From Lophium mytilinum (lineage: Eukaryota > Ascomycota > Dothideomycetes > Mytilinidiales > Mytilinidiaceae): 64,000 nucleotides of DNA. The position numbers and the translations under genes are program-made. Position 1 is the first letter of the stretch. Every line of letters begins with the position of its first letter. Below are positions 47,686 through 58,453 of this stretch, piece by piece. Location of the stretch: contig MU004188.1 in NCBI GenBank assembly GCA_010093605.1, positions 940,341-1,004,340 on the forward strand, read 5' to 3'. The notes under the pieces are model-generated. The model was given only the letters and a program-made list of their open reading frames with translations. It did no database searches and was not told the DNA's origin.

Positions 47686-49893
47686 TCATACAGTTGAGGT
47701 ACAACTAAGCGACCGTACTCTTCGACGAATGACCCTCCTCACACAGCAGCGGTCGCTTGCGATGACATAATTTATCATAATGGCGGCTAGCAGGATGAGG
47801 GAGAAGATCGGCCAGGTCCAGGGATGTGGGGGATGTGCAAACGGCATGCTGAAGAACGCTAATGTAAACATCACAGGGAGGTAGATGTACTGTTATGCTT
47901 GATAAGTAATAGTTACGTACATAGATCTTAAAATACATACCACTGTCATTCGCGTAAGTAGTCTTATGTTCTCGCCTTGCAAAAGCGCCGATCTTGCTGT
48001 TTGGGTAGCAGCAGCGCTTTCTTTGAGGCTAGATGCCCGCGAGAGCTAACGAAAGTCAGCAAGAGGATTGCCAGAGGAGTGATCAATGATGCCTTACCCC
48101 AGCTTGTATCTCTCTGAAAAGATCGAGCTTATTGGAGCATCCTTGGTTAAGCCTATCAAGCTGGGTGACATGATCTTCTATCTTTTCGAAGTATCCCTGC
48201 CATTTAGTAGGGAGTATTCCATTGGTAGTAAAATAAGGCATTCGACTATTTTTGAAGGATTTCCACGCTTCCACAGTTGCATACAGGCCACCCCTAAAGC
48301 GCTGAATTGTTCGGATGACTTCATTGAGAGTCACAGTGTGTGTACGATCTGAGTCGTCCTCCGGGATCTTGGACATTGCTTTGGCCTGGCGCAAATTAGC
48401 AGAATTCTTTCGGAAAATTTGCTTACAGTACTAGGCCACAAGTCTGGGCACATGAGATTATTTCTGCTTAGCTCCAACTTGTTCACTCGACACCACTGTT
48501 CGGGGTACCCAGGTTGCTCAACAGCCAGATAGTCAAGAGTTAGTCTAATCTGTAGTGCTTGAACCTCGACATGGCCGCTGGATCTTGAAAGTCTTGTCGG
48601 GGTACCCCAAGCAGTGGCGAAGCAGTGTGCCCAGACTTCAGGCCTGTCGCTGTACTTACATATGCTACCATACGTTCATCAAATGTCTCTATCAAAACAG
48701 TCCATTCGACACTTGCTTGCATGATACGGCGATCGAGAATTGCCAGGAAGTATTGGCGAGGATTGAAATGAGGGTTGTCCATTTTGCTGATACCACCGAG
48801 AGGAGGATCAAAACCTTCGCCTAGGTTACAATTCTCGAGATAGTCCTTAAGGCGGTCTTCGCTTCTGAAAAACGTATCAAGAAAGAGGTATGTAGTCCAA
48901 ACCCATTCATCGGGCCCAATGATAAGGCCAGAGATCTGCGCTTCGTGGTAAAACACTTTTTCTTTATTTAGAGACCAAGAGCGAAGTGGTAGTTCGACAG
49001 ATTCTCGCAGACTTTTTCCGCGTAGTTGACGGTGGTCTTTTAGTTTTGGGCCGCATCGCATAGCGTAGTAGGGAATGTGAAATTCCAATATAAAACCCCA
49101 AGTCTAAGTAGATGAGCGCTGAGCCTAGGTTTTGTTTCAAGCTGCATAATGGCACCTACTAATGTTGTGAGGCCAAGCAGATTCTCCCTTAGTAAGTATC
49201 TACGAAGAAAATTCCGCAAAGGGGTGGCTGTGCGTTTCGGTGCTGTAGAAGCCAGCGCTAGAGCTGCCGCGGAAGTAGGATTGGGAAGGTATCTAGCTAA
49301 CATTAGGCTGTATTCAATTTAGACAGGATATGGGATATGTGACGTACGCTATTCTTTTCTCGGAGCGGTGGGTATTGGTAAATCTCTGTAATTCGAGTGT
49401 CCAAGTCAGGTTAGAGCTTCTGCGAAGGCGATGATAGCAACTTATCACTTACATTTGCCTTGAGGTATTCGTAGAACTGAGGAATAGCTTGTTTCTCTGA
49501 TATGACAACATGGCCCTTGTACTTGTCTCCGTCCCATTGTTCAGAGGACCTAGAATTATTGCATCGATCATCTACAAGAGCGATGTCACGGCTCTTACTC
49601 GAAATGGCGATATCGTGTTCAATGTAATGCGATGGAAGAAGTGATCGACTTGGAGAAGTAACAGCCTCACTAAGGAAATCTCGCATGCATTGATGCCTCC
49701 GTGGTATGGATAGTTCTAGTTCATCGCTGTCGTGTGGGATAAATTCATCAATAACAGACGTGCTGGGTACGTCTTGAGATGGAAACAGTCGACTATCCTC
49801 AGCGCGATGGAGGTTCTCGTTGCGCGTTGTATATTGTTGCCATGGATGGAAAGGCCGACCATTCCCCACAGGCCCCGAGAATTGAGCTTCCAT
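47686..49893 (-). CDS. CorA-like membrane protein of fungal type (5' part uncertain)
   Basis: Minus strand. The 3' exons are well supported: 49103-48660, 48385-48098, 48045-47941 and 47889-47686, all in phase 0. They encode ILEFHIPYYAMR, HEAQISGLIIGPDEW, FNPRQYFLAILDRR, a helical stretch (TVTLNEVIRTIQRF), then GENIRLLTRMTVYIYLPVMF and a second membrane segment. This is the fungal CorA-like pattern: a soluble domain, long helices and two C-terminal helices. A role in metal-ion transport is only a fold-level inference. A first exon from ATG 49893 to 49453 (147 codons) fits, but exons between 49452 and 49104 could not be settled; one candidate ends at 49160. The intron 48659-48386 is 274 nt because a 227-bp repeat element is inserted in it (separate entry). 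The protein may be intact if that intron is still spliced. Confidence 0.65.
48426..48652. mobile_element. MITE-like element inside a CorA-like gene intron
   Basis: A 227-bp element with terminal inverted repeats: the left end reads CAGTACTAGGCCACAAG then TCTGGGCACA, and the reverse complement of the right end reads CAGCGACAGGCCTGAAG then TCTGGGCACA. It is flanked by TA on both sides (48424-48425 and 48653-48654), as expected for Tc1/mariner-type insertion. No coding capacity is seen, so it would be non-autonomous. Removing the element and one TA leaves a 45-nt intron with a GTAAGT donor, GCTAAT branch and CCAG acceptor. Related copies are at 56404-57545 and 59437-59665. Confidence 0.85.
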
Positions 49894-50337
49894 GGCCGAA
49901 GCCTTCGGGTGACAAAGGTGAAGCCATCAAACGCAGGGGAATGAGATAGACTTATTCCTAAAGGCCTCAGAAAGTCATTTACGCCCGGCACTGCCACGAA
50001 GAGGCGTTAAGGCAAATTGCAGAGCATGCTTGCTAGATGGAGCAGGCTGAGACCTGAGTGTAGGCAGTCCTCGATATCTTATTCGATGGTTGTTGAAGAA
50101 ACGTGACGAGATGCGAGGTGACGCTGCAGGTTTCTGCCCCAATTCTGCCCGACAGGTGCATGCATGCGGCTCATTCGCTCGCGTATAGTGGCAGGCAACA
50201 AGGCAGACTAACGGGCAATAGCGGGATCGCAGGTGACGTGCAGACAGCTGTCATGGATAGCGTTTTCTTTTCATCACATTGGCTTCTCTCACCGACCTCT
50301 GGTATGGGCGGCTCATAAGTCGTCTTCTGTTTGTGCT
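49894..50337. other. Intergenic region upstream of the CorA-like and small Cys-rich genes
   Basis: About 440 bases between divergent genes. Open frames are short and overlap. Nothing definite. Confidence 0.4.
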
Positions 50338-50786
50338 ATGGACCCGAAACTCAAGCGCGCCTGCGAAGTGGACGTCGGCCCCTACTTATCAGGAGTGATG
50401 CTCCTAGAGTCTACGATAGTACGTCGCTCTGAATCACCGAAGCGTTCTCCTCTGTTCATACGCTACCCACAGTCATATCGGTCTTCAGTGCCATGCACGA
50501 CGGGATGCGAAAATCACAGTCTTGGACCTAGGCAAAGCCACTGTATAGATCCGCAGTATCACGACTGTCGAAGGAATGAAGAGGTAGCAAGTGATGGAGC
50601 ATTGATGGACGGCGATAACGACGTCTGGCAATGTGTGAGTTCCTTACACGTCACCAAGCTTCAAACATCATACCTAACTGACCCCAGCATTTCTGTGGTG
50701 ATGGACCGATGCCTGTTGCAACAACTCCCTATTGTGAAAGTTGTCACCACGAGAAGTGTAGGGAATGTACAGTGAAGCCGAGGTGA
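50338..50786 (+). CDS. Small Cys-rich (putative zinc-binding) protein
   Basis: Two exons (50338-50634 and 50688-50786) give 131 residues. The 53-nt intron has a GTGAGT donor, a CTAACTGAC branch and a CCAG acceptor. Splicing joins DVWQC to HFCGDGPMPVATTPYC, followed by ESCHHEKCRECTVKPR. This matches a family of small fungal proteins ending in a W-x-C..C-x-C-G-x-GP..C..C-x-H-x-x-C-x-x-C block, likely a zinc ribbon. The first 95 residues are polar and not recognised. The function is unknown. Support is the clear splice signal plus the Cys spacing that only appears after splicing; the ATG is the first in the frame after an open stretch from 50233, so the start is less sure. Confidence 0.65.
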
Positions 50787-50987
50787 CGAGGGTTTCACGA
50801 GGGATTTCATTCGAAGGCAGCGATTCTACTAACCTTCCTACTTCAAGTGGCGCCGTCTTCTCTCAATATGTAGAACCGAATACGTCGTATGCATCTAGGT
50901 TACGTAGAGTACCTCAATATTTTATCGCAATTCGGTTGGGTTTGCGAATCTTGACTCGATTGCTTGCGTATCTTGGTGATGTAGTAG

Positions 50988-52344
50988 TTAGCTAGCCTTC
51001 TTAGTTCTCCGTGACCCGGCCGTTTTGCCATCATTCCCGCTAGTAGTAGCAGAGGCATCGGTTTTGCCTTCGTTCTTCTTTTCCGCGTCGTTTTTCAATT
51101 CTTTCTCCTTCTTTTCCTTTGCTCTTCTCAATGCAGCCTCCTTCTCCAAAGCTTGGATAGTGTTCTCACTGAGTTCCCATAGCTTCTTCTGTACTTCCTC
51201 GTCCTCGATTTCCGGTTTCACGAACTTGACTTCCCTACACTCTTTCAAAAATCGCCCACCTTCCCCCCTTCCGTAGTGCTCATCCATGGCTGCATACAAA
51301 AACGTCTGCGCCCCATGCTCAGGACCTTTCAGTACCAGCCACCAGAATGGCCACATAACAAGGTAGAGCGCCAGGCCCCATAAGCTCCCAAAGGTGAGAT
51401 ATCTTCGCATTCCGGGGGTTCTTGTCCAACCCGGATCGACCAAGATAACTCGTGAATTCATTGGCTTCTTGTCCGGACGCGCGTAAGCGGCAAGATGCTT
51501 CTGAAAAGCAGAGGCAAACGTCATGACGGCTAGTTTGGAGGTGGCGTAAGCGGATGAAGGAGTGAAAGGGGCTTGTTTTGGAGCCGCTGCAGCCTGCTGC
51601 TTCGACTTTGATTTAGATTTCGACTTTGCGCCTTTCTCCGAACTTTCTTGCGAAAGGCCGAGATCTGGCAATGTTCCGCCCATGTAGGAGCTGCATGTCC
51701 CAAATACTATCCGCACGTCTCGGTCTGGGGGTTGTGCGCGTAAGGCTGGACTCAGGATGCTCAACAGGTGGAAGTTGGCAAGGTAGTTCAGGCCCCAGCT
51801 TGACTCAAGCCCGTCCTCTGTTATGGATGCCTTCCCGCCTGACGGGGTTCGAGTGTCCGCGCATAGGATGATCGTGTCTATTCGACGAGGAGGGGCATTG
51901 TCAACCCATTTCGTCGCGAAAAGTCGTATGCTGTGGAGCGAAGCCAGGTCGACGGATTCCGCGGTTATGAGCTCATTGTTTGTTTGGGCCCTCATGTCCA
52001 TTATGAAGTCCACGAGGAAAGGGTCGGAGAGCGGTTGCTGGGTAAGGAGGACTATTTGAGCGCCGCGAGTTGCTAGGCCTCGAGCTACTTCAGCTCCGAT
52101 ACCTGATGTACCACCCTACAACCTCATGATTAGCATATGGTAGACACTTTCTGACCTCTTGTCTTACGGTTATCATGACCACTTTCGAATGCATCACTCG
52201 TTCGGAAGTGTTCGACGCGCCATTGAAGTATCTTTTGAGCAGTACGAGTACTGCAACCCAAATCACAGCTTTGACAGCAGTCCAGCCAAAGGGGATAGCG
52301 GATATGCCATTGAATAAGCCCGCAGCGGCAAAAGGGATAGGCAT
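50988..52344 (-). CDS. Short-chain dehydrogenase/reductase with N-terminal membrane segment (Env9-like)
   Basis: Exons 52344-52168 and 52115-50988 give 434 residues. Residues about 18-42 are hydrophobic (AVIWVAVLVLLKRYF), suggesting a membrane or lipid-droplet anchor. The NAD(P)-binding motif TGGTSGIG is at about 59-66, formed across the intron. The catalytic pair Y249 and K253 sits in SSAYATSK, with a Ser in GTCSSYMGG. A Lys/Ser repeat and Ala-rich insertion (KSKSKSKSKQQAAAA) lies between the Ser and Tyr, which is unusual. The C-terminus is a long Lys/Glu-rich tail. S. cerevisiae Env9, a lipid-droplet oxidoreductase, is the nearest known kind; the substrate is unknown. The 52-nt intron has a GTAAG donor and a GCTAAT branch. 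Confident as an SDR, less so as Env9. Confidence 0.85.
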
Positions 52345-53272
52345 AATTGCCCTTCACGCAAATGTTGTTCAGAATGGAAGCCACGCGGAATCGAGGTGCC
52401 AAGAATCATCAATTTAGGGAACAATTTTGCGCCGACCCGGCTTGGCTAGCGTCATATTTCAGGTGGTGGACGACCTAACGCGGATCATATCAAGCAGGTC
52501 TCAACCAACCTTCTTCGTTAGATTGAGGGTTTCAATTTGAAGACTGTCTACTCGCAAGCTTGTCCAGAGAAGCCTGCCCCTATCTCCCAGAAGCAAATGT
52601 TAGGACCCTGAATGATCTTCTTCGTCAAGTTCCAGAAAGTGTTGGCTGTCTACTTCTACCTAAGTACCTAGGAAGGTACCTCAGGGTGGCAAGAAACTTC
52701 AGGTGAGTCAGAAGCGTCCACTATTTCGGGACATCATGCAATCCTACCATGTATCGACCGTTTTTTCCCATTCAAATATACTGTCGTGAGTCACAAGAGC
52801 TCCAGACTCCATAAACCGAGTCAGCCTTGCCTATCCCGTGAAGGCAGCCATGTGTATCAAAGCGGGGTATTTGTCCCTCCCAGTACTGTGAAACATTTTG
52901 ACATCATCGGTGATACAGTACATCACAACTTTATCGGGCCACTATACGTCGTACCTACTCATGTGAATACTTACAACGTGACAAAGCTTTGAAATTATTC
53001 CAATGGACGTTAGTTCAGAGTTACGCCATCTGAGACTCAGCTCGCCCTACCCGCCCTATCTGAACTCCGTTCCGCGGGTGGCCTGAAAAGGACCATCCTC
53101 TTGGCTCCTGTGCCGCACAAGGCAGCAGTCTCGTCGTGCTAGCATGCTTGACTATTTAGATCACTTCTATGCCGTTATACTTTTATACAATCCAATCCAA
53201 TTTTATTATTGTTTGCATTACTCCACTACTCAATCACCTCTTATCCACGTGATGCATACATCCGAAATCAAC
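52345..53272. other. Divergent intergenic region before the AAA ATPase gene
   Basis: About 930 bases. A partly palindromic CCTAAGTACCTAGGAAGGTACC lies near 52660-52681. A TTTTATACAA TATA-like box at 53181-53190 sits about 90 bases before the preferred ATG of the next gene, which argues against the farther ATG at 53144. Confidence 0.5.
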
Positions 53273-55253
53273 ATGGGCGCTGCCGCAGCTGATCAAACCA
53301 AGGTCGAAGGAAGCAATGGCGAGCTTGTCCCTACTGGCATGAAGTGCAATCTTCGGAATCTCTACGAGGGCGATCCTGATCGTCGTGGCCGTACTTCGTG
53401 GACTACCAAGTATCCATCTGATCTGGATGAGCCCCCGGAGAATGCTGAATCAGCACAATATGCACTGGTCGCTCGCAACAAGAAGTGTTACGATGGCAGA
53501 AAGAAGCTACGTGTGGAGTCCATCGTCATTCAAAGCCCTCTCTTGAAGAAAGTTCTTGGCGTCGTTCTTGCGGGATACCCTGGAATCACTACCAGTCTAG
53601 AGAGGCTGGAATTCTCTTCCCCATTCGAGCCGTTCGTCCATCGCTGGGAACAGTTTGCAGAGGCGAAGGAGACTACCAGTAATCGGGAAACCAATGAACA
53701 TCTGAATCTTCTATGGGAAGTGCTCGAAGAAGAACTGAGAGATACGATTCGTGAGAAAAAGGACCTTATCGCCAACGGTGTAGTGACCTTCGACAGCATC
53801 TGGACAATTTTTGAACCGGGAAGCTTGGTGTACACGAAAGAAGAAGGCCATGACAGGATCTTCAGATTGAGGAAGGGTACCTACGGTTCCAACCAATGTG
53901 GCCGTTTCTATGCTCTCAACGTAAGCTACATCGATTTCGACGGCGAGAACTTTGGCCACGGTACGCAAACCTTACAGATTGGAGCATTTGCGGGGACTGG
54001 GCCAATCCGCCGACTGTCTGCCTTTCCACTGGCATACCACCCAGACCCGGAATCCATCAAAAGAACATTGATCGCTAGGGGTAAGGTCTTTGAAGCCTAC
54101 AAGGGTTACCACTTCAAGGCCTATCAAGGCATTGCCATGGGTCACGGTGCCTGGGGCCCTATCCATTTCAGTGTCGACAGCCGTATTATTATTGATACTT
54201 ACGCCTACAATCGCTTCAACCCGAACCGGAAGATCTCACTTGAATACCTCAAGCCCGAGGGCGAGGGCGAAGACGAAGAGGTTGACGATTGCAACGAGTG
54301 TGACTCTGACATGAGCTTCATCGATGGTATTACCACGCCGTCGAATGGAAGTACCCCTTTGAGCGAAGACCAGCTCTTGCTCTGCACGCCAAAGTTGAGA
54401 GGATACTCATTGAAGGACAAGAAGTGGCTGATATTCTTCCTCCATTCTGTCAAGGACATTGTGTGGAACGACCAGGCCTTCGACTCTCTCGTTGCGCCTC
54501 CTGAGCAAAAGGAACTGATCCTCGCATTTGCACAGGTAAGTGAGGCACGCGATCCGTCGATATGCATTTGGCTGATAAGGATTGCAGTCCCAAGCGTTGA
54601 ACAAGCAGTGCTTCGACGATTTCATCCAAGGAAAAGGCCGCGGCATCATCATGTTGCTCTCCGGCCCACCTGGAGTTGGGAAAACGCTGACTGCAGAGTC
54701 TGTGGCTGAGACAATGAAGGTTCCCCTCTACATGATGAGCGCTGGGGATCTTGGAACTGAGCCTTCTGACGTGGAAAGCTCGCTTTCTAACATCCTGGAG
54801 ATGAACACAAAGTGGAACGCAGTGCTCCTTCTTGATGAGGCAGATGTGTTCCTGGAAGCTCGGAGTGCTCACGATCTGGAAAGAAACAAGCTTGTATCGA
54901 TCTTCCTTCGATTGCTGGAATATTACGAAGGGATCTTGTTTCTGACAACTAACCGGGTCGACAACATCGACGCTGCTTTCGAATCGAGAATCCACCTCTC
55001 CCTTCAATATGACCACCTAGATCAAGCGTCACGCCATCATGTTTGGTCTACTTTCCTGTCCCGATCAAGCAACGTCGGCAAGTTCTCGAACCAGGAGGTA
55101 GACAAGCTGGCTGCGGTATCGCTGAATGGAAGGCAAATCAAGAACATCCTGAAGACAGCACAGTTGCTTGCAAGTAAACAGGGCGGCGACTTGAGATACT
55201 CTCATGTCGATACGGTGATGAGACTGCGCGCTGCAAACGTCAGGACGGCCTGA
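53273..55253 (+). CDS. AAA+ ATPase with DUF7025-type N-terminal region
   Basis: Exons 53273-54535 and 54588-55253 give 642 residues from ATG 53273 (good context, A at -3 and G at +4). In-frame ATGs at 53252 and 53144 are alternatives; a TATA-like box between them and this start disfavours 53144. The N-terminal 400 residues match the long fungal region found before AAA domains, with SPFEPFVHRWEQF, the acidic GEGEDEEVDD and LKDKKWLIFFLHSVKDI. The AAA domain has Walker A GPPGVGKT at 447-454, Walker B LLLDEADVF and sensor TTNRV. Filamentous fungi carry many such proteins, mostly uncharacterised. The 52-nt intron is clean, and the protein looks intact. Confidence 0.88.
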
Positions 55254-55608
55254 TGTAGTAGGGTATGCCATTTGGCATTGAGATGTGCCTTTTACGGTTG
55301 TGTGTACACCTACCAGCCATTGTTTGGGGTGCGTCAATAAGTTTCCAGATAGCACCAAATGAAGAGTAGTATTATCTCGTTCGTATGTCTAAGAATGCAT
55401 TGAAGCATCACAAGAGGTAGATGCAGAGCCGAGCGAAAGAGATTACGTCATACCGGAGAAATGTTATTCCGCTGTAAATCTTGGCATCTCTCACATCTAG
55501 AGGTCTTGTGTTGCCTCGCCATCAACGCGTTGTCCTGTCGTCAACACGTCGCCTGTCACCGTCGCCAGCCACCAACACAACTACTAACACATTCACTCAC
55601 TCATCAGG
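55254..55608. other. Short intergenic region before the G-patch gene
   Basis: About 355 bases of 3' flank of the ATPase and promoter of the G-patch gene. An open frame at 55481-55840 overlaps it in another phase and is a shadow. Confidence 0.5.
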
Positions 55609-56175
55609 ATGGAGGAAGAAGACGCTGAGTCCTCTTCCGTGCCGCTCGTGGAGCAGCGCAACTTCGGGACCGGACTCTGGCGCAAGAAGCCCATCGAGTT
55701 CGTGTCCAAATCCACTCCAGCTCCAAAATCTGAGCCTACACCCGTCAGATTTTCCCTCATGGACTTCTACGTCAAGAACAAGCTTCTCCCAGCCACTAAC
55801 AATAACTCGCTCGCACCCAACAGTGGTGTACCCCCCATGATGTCCACGCCCCTGGCTCATACCTTCTCTCACCTTGATCGTACGCGAAAAGGTCTCACGA
55901 TGCTCGAAACCTGCGGTTGGGATCCGGACAGTGGGTTGGGATTGGGCACGAAGGGTGAGGGCATACTATCTCCGGTCAAGGTTGAGGCAAAGAATGACAC
56001 TGTCGGATTGGGATTCAAGCTTCCGAAGGTCACCGAACCTGCTGCGCAGAAGAAACCGCAGAACTTGAACGCCCGCCAAATGCGGAAGTTGCATGAAGAG
56101 GAGAAGAAGAAGCACAAGGAACTGGTGAAGATGTTCTACGGGAAGGACGACGAGGACAAATATCTTGGTCAATAG
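55609..56175 (+). CDS. G-patch domain protein
   Basis: A single exon of 188 residues. Residues about 90-135 form a G-patch: LTMLETCGWDPDSGLGLGTKGEGILSP, with the usual aromatic and repeated glycines, then VGLGF. The C-terminal 40 residues are Lys/Glu-rich and helical. G-patch proteins bind RNA or activate DEAH-box helicases in splicing and ribosome biogenesis; the partner here is unknown. The start context (AGGATGGAG) is good. A leading exon is possible because CAG precedes the ATG, but no evidence demands it. Confidence 0.85.
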   Translation: MEEEDAESSSVPLVEQRNFGTGLWRKKPIEFVSKSTPAPKSEPTPVRFSLMDFYVKNKLLPATNNNSLAPNSGVPPMMSTPLAHTFSHLDRTRKGLTMLETCGWDPDSGLGLGTKGEGILSPVKVEAKNDTVGLGFKLPKVTEPAAQKKPQNLNARQMRKLHEEEKKKHKELVKMFYGKDDEDKYLGQ

Positions 56176-56403
56176 CGGTGGGATACCAACAAGCCAGGAC
56201 AATTTGTCTTGGAAGCATAGCGATGGCGTTATAGGGGCACAGCGAATACCCTGAAAGTAATACAACATACACCACTCTATCATAGGTCTGCGTGCTTTCT
56301 TGTGCCACCCTTCGTATGGTTTTGTCAGAAAATAGCAATGCTAACGTGTTAAGGCTCCACCATCTAGGGTCGCTATATGTCGCCTCGAGCTGTCAGATTA
56401 ATC

Positions 56404-57545
56404 TACAGTACTAAGCCATAAATCTGGGTACACAGATTTGTCACCACTTGGATTCAATGCTGCTTACCTGACACCACTGTAGGGGGTAGCCTGGCTGCTA
56501 AGAAGCTACGCAGTCAAGAGGCAGTCAAATCTGCACTGCTAGAAGCTCGGCATTACCATAGAGCCTAGAATCCTGTAAGACCCGGATCCGTTCCTGCTCA
56601 GCTCTGATTTGCTCACTTAACACTACTGTAGGGGGTAGCCTGGTTGCTATAGAGCTAAGTAGTTAAGATGCTGTCTAATCTAGACTGTGTGAAACTTAAT
56701 ATTGCCTTATACCATTAAAATCCTGTAAGACACGCATCTATTCCCAATTAGCTCTATATTGCTTACTCAACAATACTGTAGGGGGTAGCCTGGCTGCTAA
56801 GGAGCTACGTAGTTAAGAGGCAGTCTAATTTGTGCTGTTTGAAACTTGACATCGCCTTTAGATCTTCGAGATTCTTAGGGGGTCCTCCAAGTAGTGGCGA
56901 ACTAGTAGGCTTTGACTTCTGCCCTGTTACCGACTACTAATCCATTAGGCTAGGCACCCAGATCTATCACTGCTCAGCCTCAATTTTGCACACTCGACAC
57001 CACTGTCGGGGGTAGCCTGGCTGTTAAGCAGCTACGTGGTTGAAAAGGAGTCTAATCTGCACTGCTGGAAACTCGACATCGCCCTAGGACTTTCAAAATC
57101 TTTAGGGGGCGCCCTAAGCAGTGGCGAACCAGTATGCTCTGACTTCGGCTCTATTACCGACTACTGAACCATTAGCCTAGGCACACGAATCTGTTGCTGC
57201 TTGGCTTCAATGTTGCTTTATCGATACTACTGTAAGGGACGGCCCCACTGGTTGGCGATTACTGCGTCAAGAGGTAGCCTGATTCTCGTTGCGTTAACTA
57301 TTGCATTTGATGTCGCATATTAAACTAAATAAGCTTTAGTCTTGTTAAGCCAATACTACTGTAGGGGGTATCCCCACTAGTTGGCGATCACTGTGTTAAG
57401 AGGTAGCCTGATTCTCGTTGCTTTAACTAATACACTTAATGTCGCATATTTGACTAAGCAAGCTTTGATCTTGCTAAGCCAACACCATTGTAGGGGGTAG
57501 CCTGGCTGCTAAGCAGCGTATTAATCAAAAGGTAGTCTAATCTAA
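56404..57545. repeat. Array of MITE-like repeat units
   Basis: Seven copies of a core near CTGTAGGGGGTAGCC lie at about 56477, 56626, 56776, 57003, 57230, 57359 and 57487. The spacings are 149, 150, 227, 227, 129 and 128, so the 227 spacing equals the length of the intron element at 48426-48652 and the others look like internally deleted units. The left end (CAGTACTAAGCC from 56406, next to TA) matches that element's terminal repeat. In the intron element the core lies 70 bases from the end, and here it lies 71. The array ends about 20 bases from the stop of the next minus-strand gene. Confidence 0.8.
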
Positions 57546-57563
57546 ACACGTTTACATTTAACA

Positions 57564-58453
57564 TCACTTCAACGCATCTTTCAAGTCCTTCACCCACCCC
57601 AGCCTTCCTTCCGCAAAGATCTCCCCACCCACATCCCAATCCGTCCCATTCTCCAAAAGCAAGGTCCTCACCACAACCACATCCGGGTTCACATCCTGTA
57701 CATGGTATATGTGGCTCGTGCAGTCCCTGCAGAAGAAACAATGCACTTTCTTCCCACTGGCACCAGTGTATGCGTACTCCGCCGGTGAGCCTCGCGTTAT
57801 GGTCAGATCCGACCGCGGAATGATGGCGTTGCAGGTGTACGGCGAGCCCGAGAGAAGCTGGCATGTGCGGCAATGACATAGCACATGGGAAGGCCGTGGG
57901 TATGTGTCTAGCGCGGCGGTGAAGGCGAGGTTGCCGCAGTGGCAGGTGCCGCTATGCGTGGTCTTGGCTTCAATTGGAGAAGGCATGTCGCCGAAAAGCT
58001 TGCCGGGGGTGATATCCACTACTAGTGAGTCCTCGCTGTTGTATCCAAAAAAGTTAGAGATGGCTCTATTTGGGTGAGTTCAGGGGAATATATTGTAGGT
58101 ACCTACATCAATGGCTTTGCGGCTTTTGCGAACGCTATGTGCACCGGGTCCTTGGTGAGATAGTAGTCTAGGTCGTCCTGGCTTGCGAATTCGAGCACGA
58201 AGCCGTGGGTCATGCCTTTATTGAGGGCTTCCCGGGATCGGTTGTTGCCCATTCGCATGCTGACCATGTAGGGTTTGCCGGTGGATGGGTGCACGCATTG
58301 CGTCTGCAGAGCGGTGAAAACTTTGAAATGTGCTTCGAGGTCTGTCCAGGTGATGTCTGGACGGTACTTGAAAACGACGATGTGGGTTATTGCTGTGGAG
58401 GATGAGGGGGCCTGGAATGAGCTGGTCATCGAGGAAGTGGGCGTGTGAGCCAT
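57564..58453 (-). CDS. Dabb (stress-responsive A/B barrel) and GFA zinc-enzyme fusion protein
   Basis: Exons 58453-58107 and 58035-57564 give 272 residues. Exon 1 encodes a Dabb domain (ITHIVVFKYRPDITW to DPVHIAFAKAAKPLI); its usual C-terminal strand (VVDITPGKLF) is at the start of exon 2 after a 71-nt intron (GTAGGT donor, CTCTAAC branch). With no stop between, the same frame runs into a GFA domain (CENP-V/GFA fold): CHCG, CHCRTC and FFCRDC zinc ligands. GFA enzymes act on S-hydroxymethyl glutathione or similar thiol adducts; Dabb proteins are stress or catabolic enzymes of varied roles. Either this is a real fusion, or two adjacent genes with a lost stop. A separate GFA start at ATG 57986 is possible. 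Unspliced, Dabb would stop at 58103. Confidence 0.75.

Noticed and set aside
50988-52344. SDR as part of a secondary-metabolite cluster
   Set aside because: Neighbours show no synthase or tailoring set.
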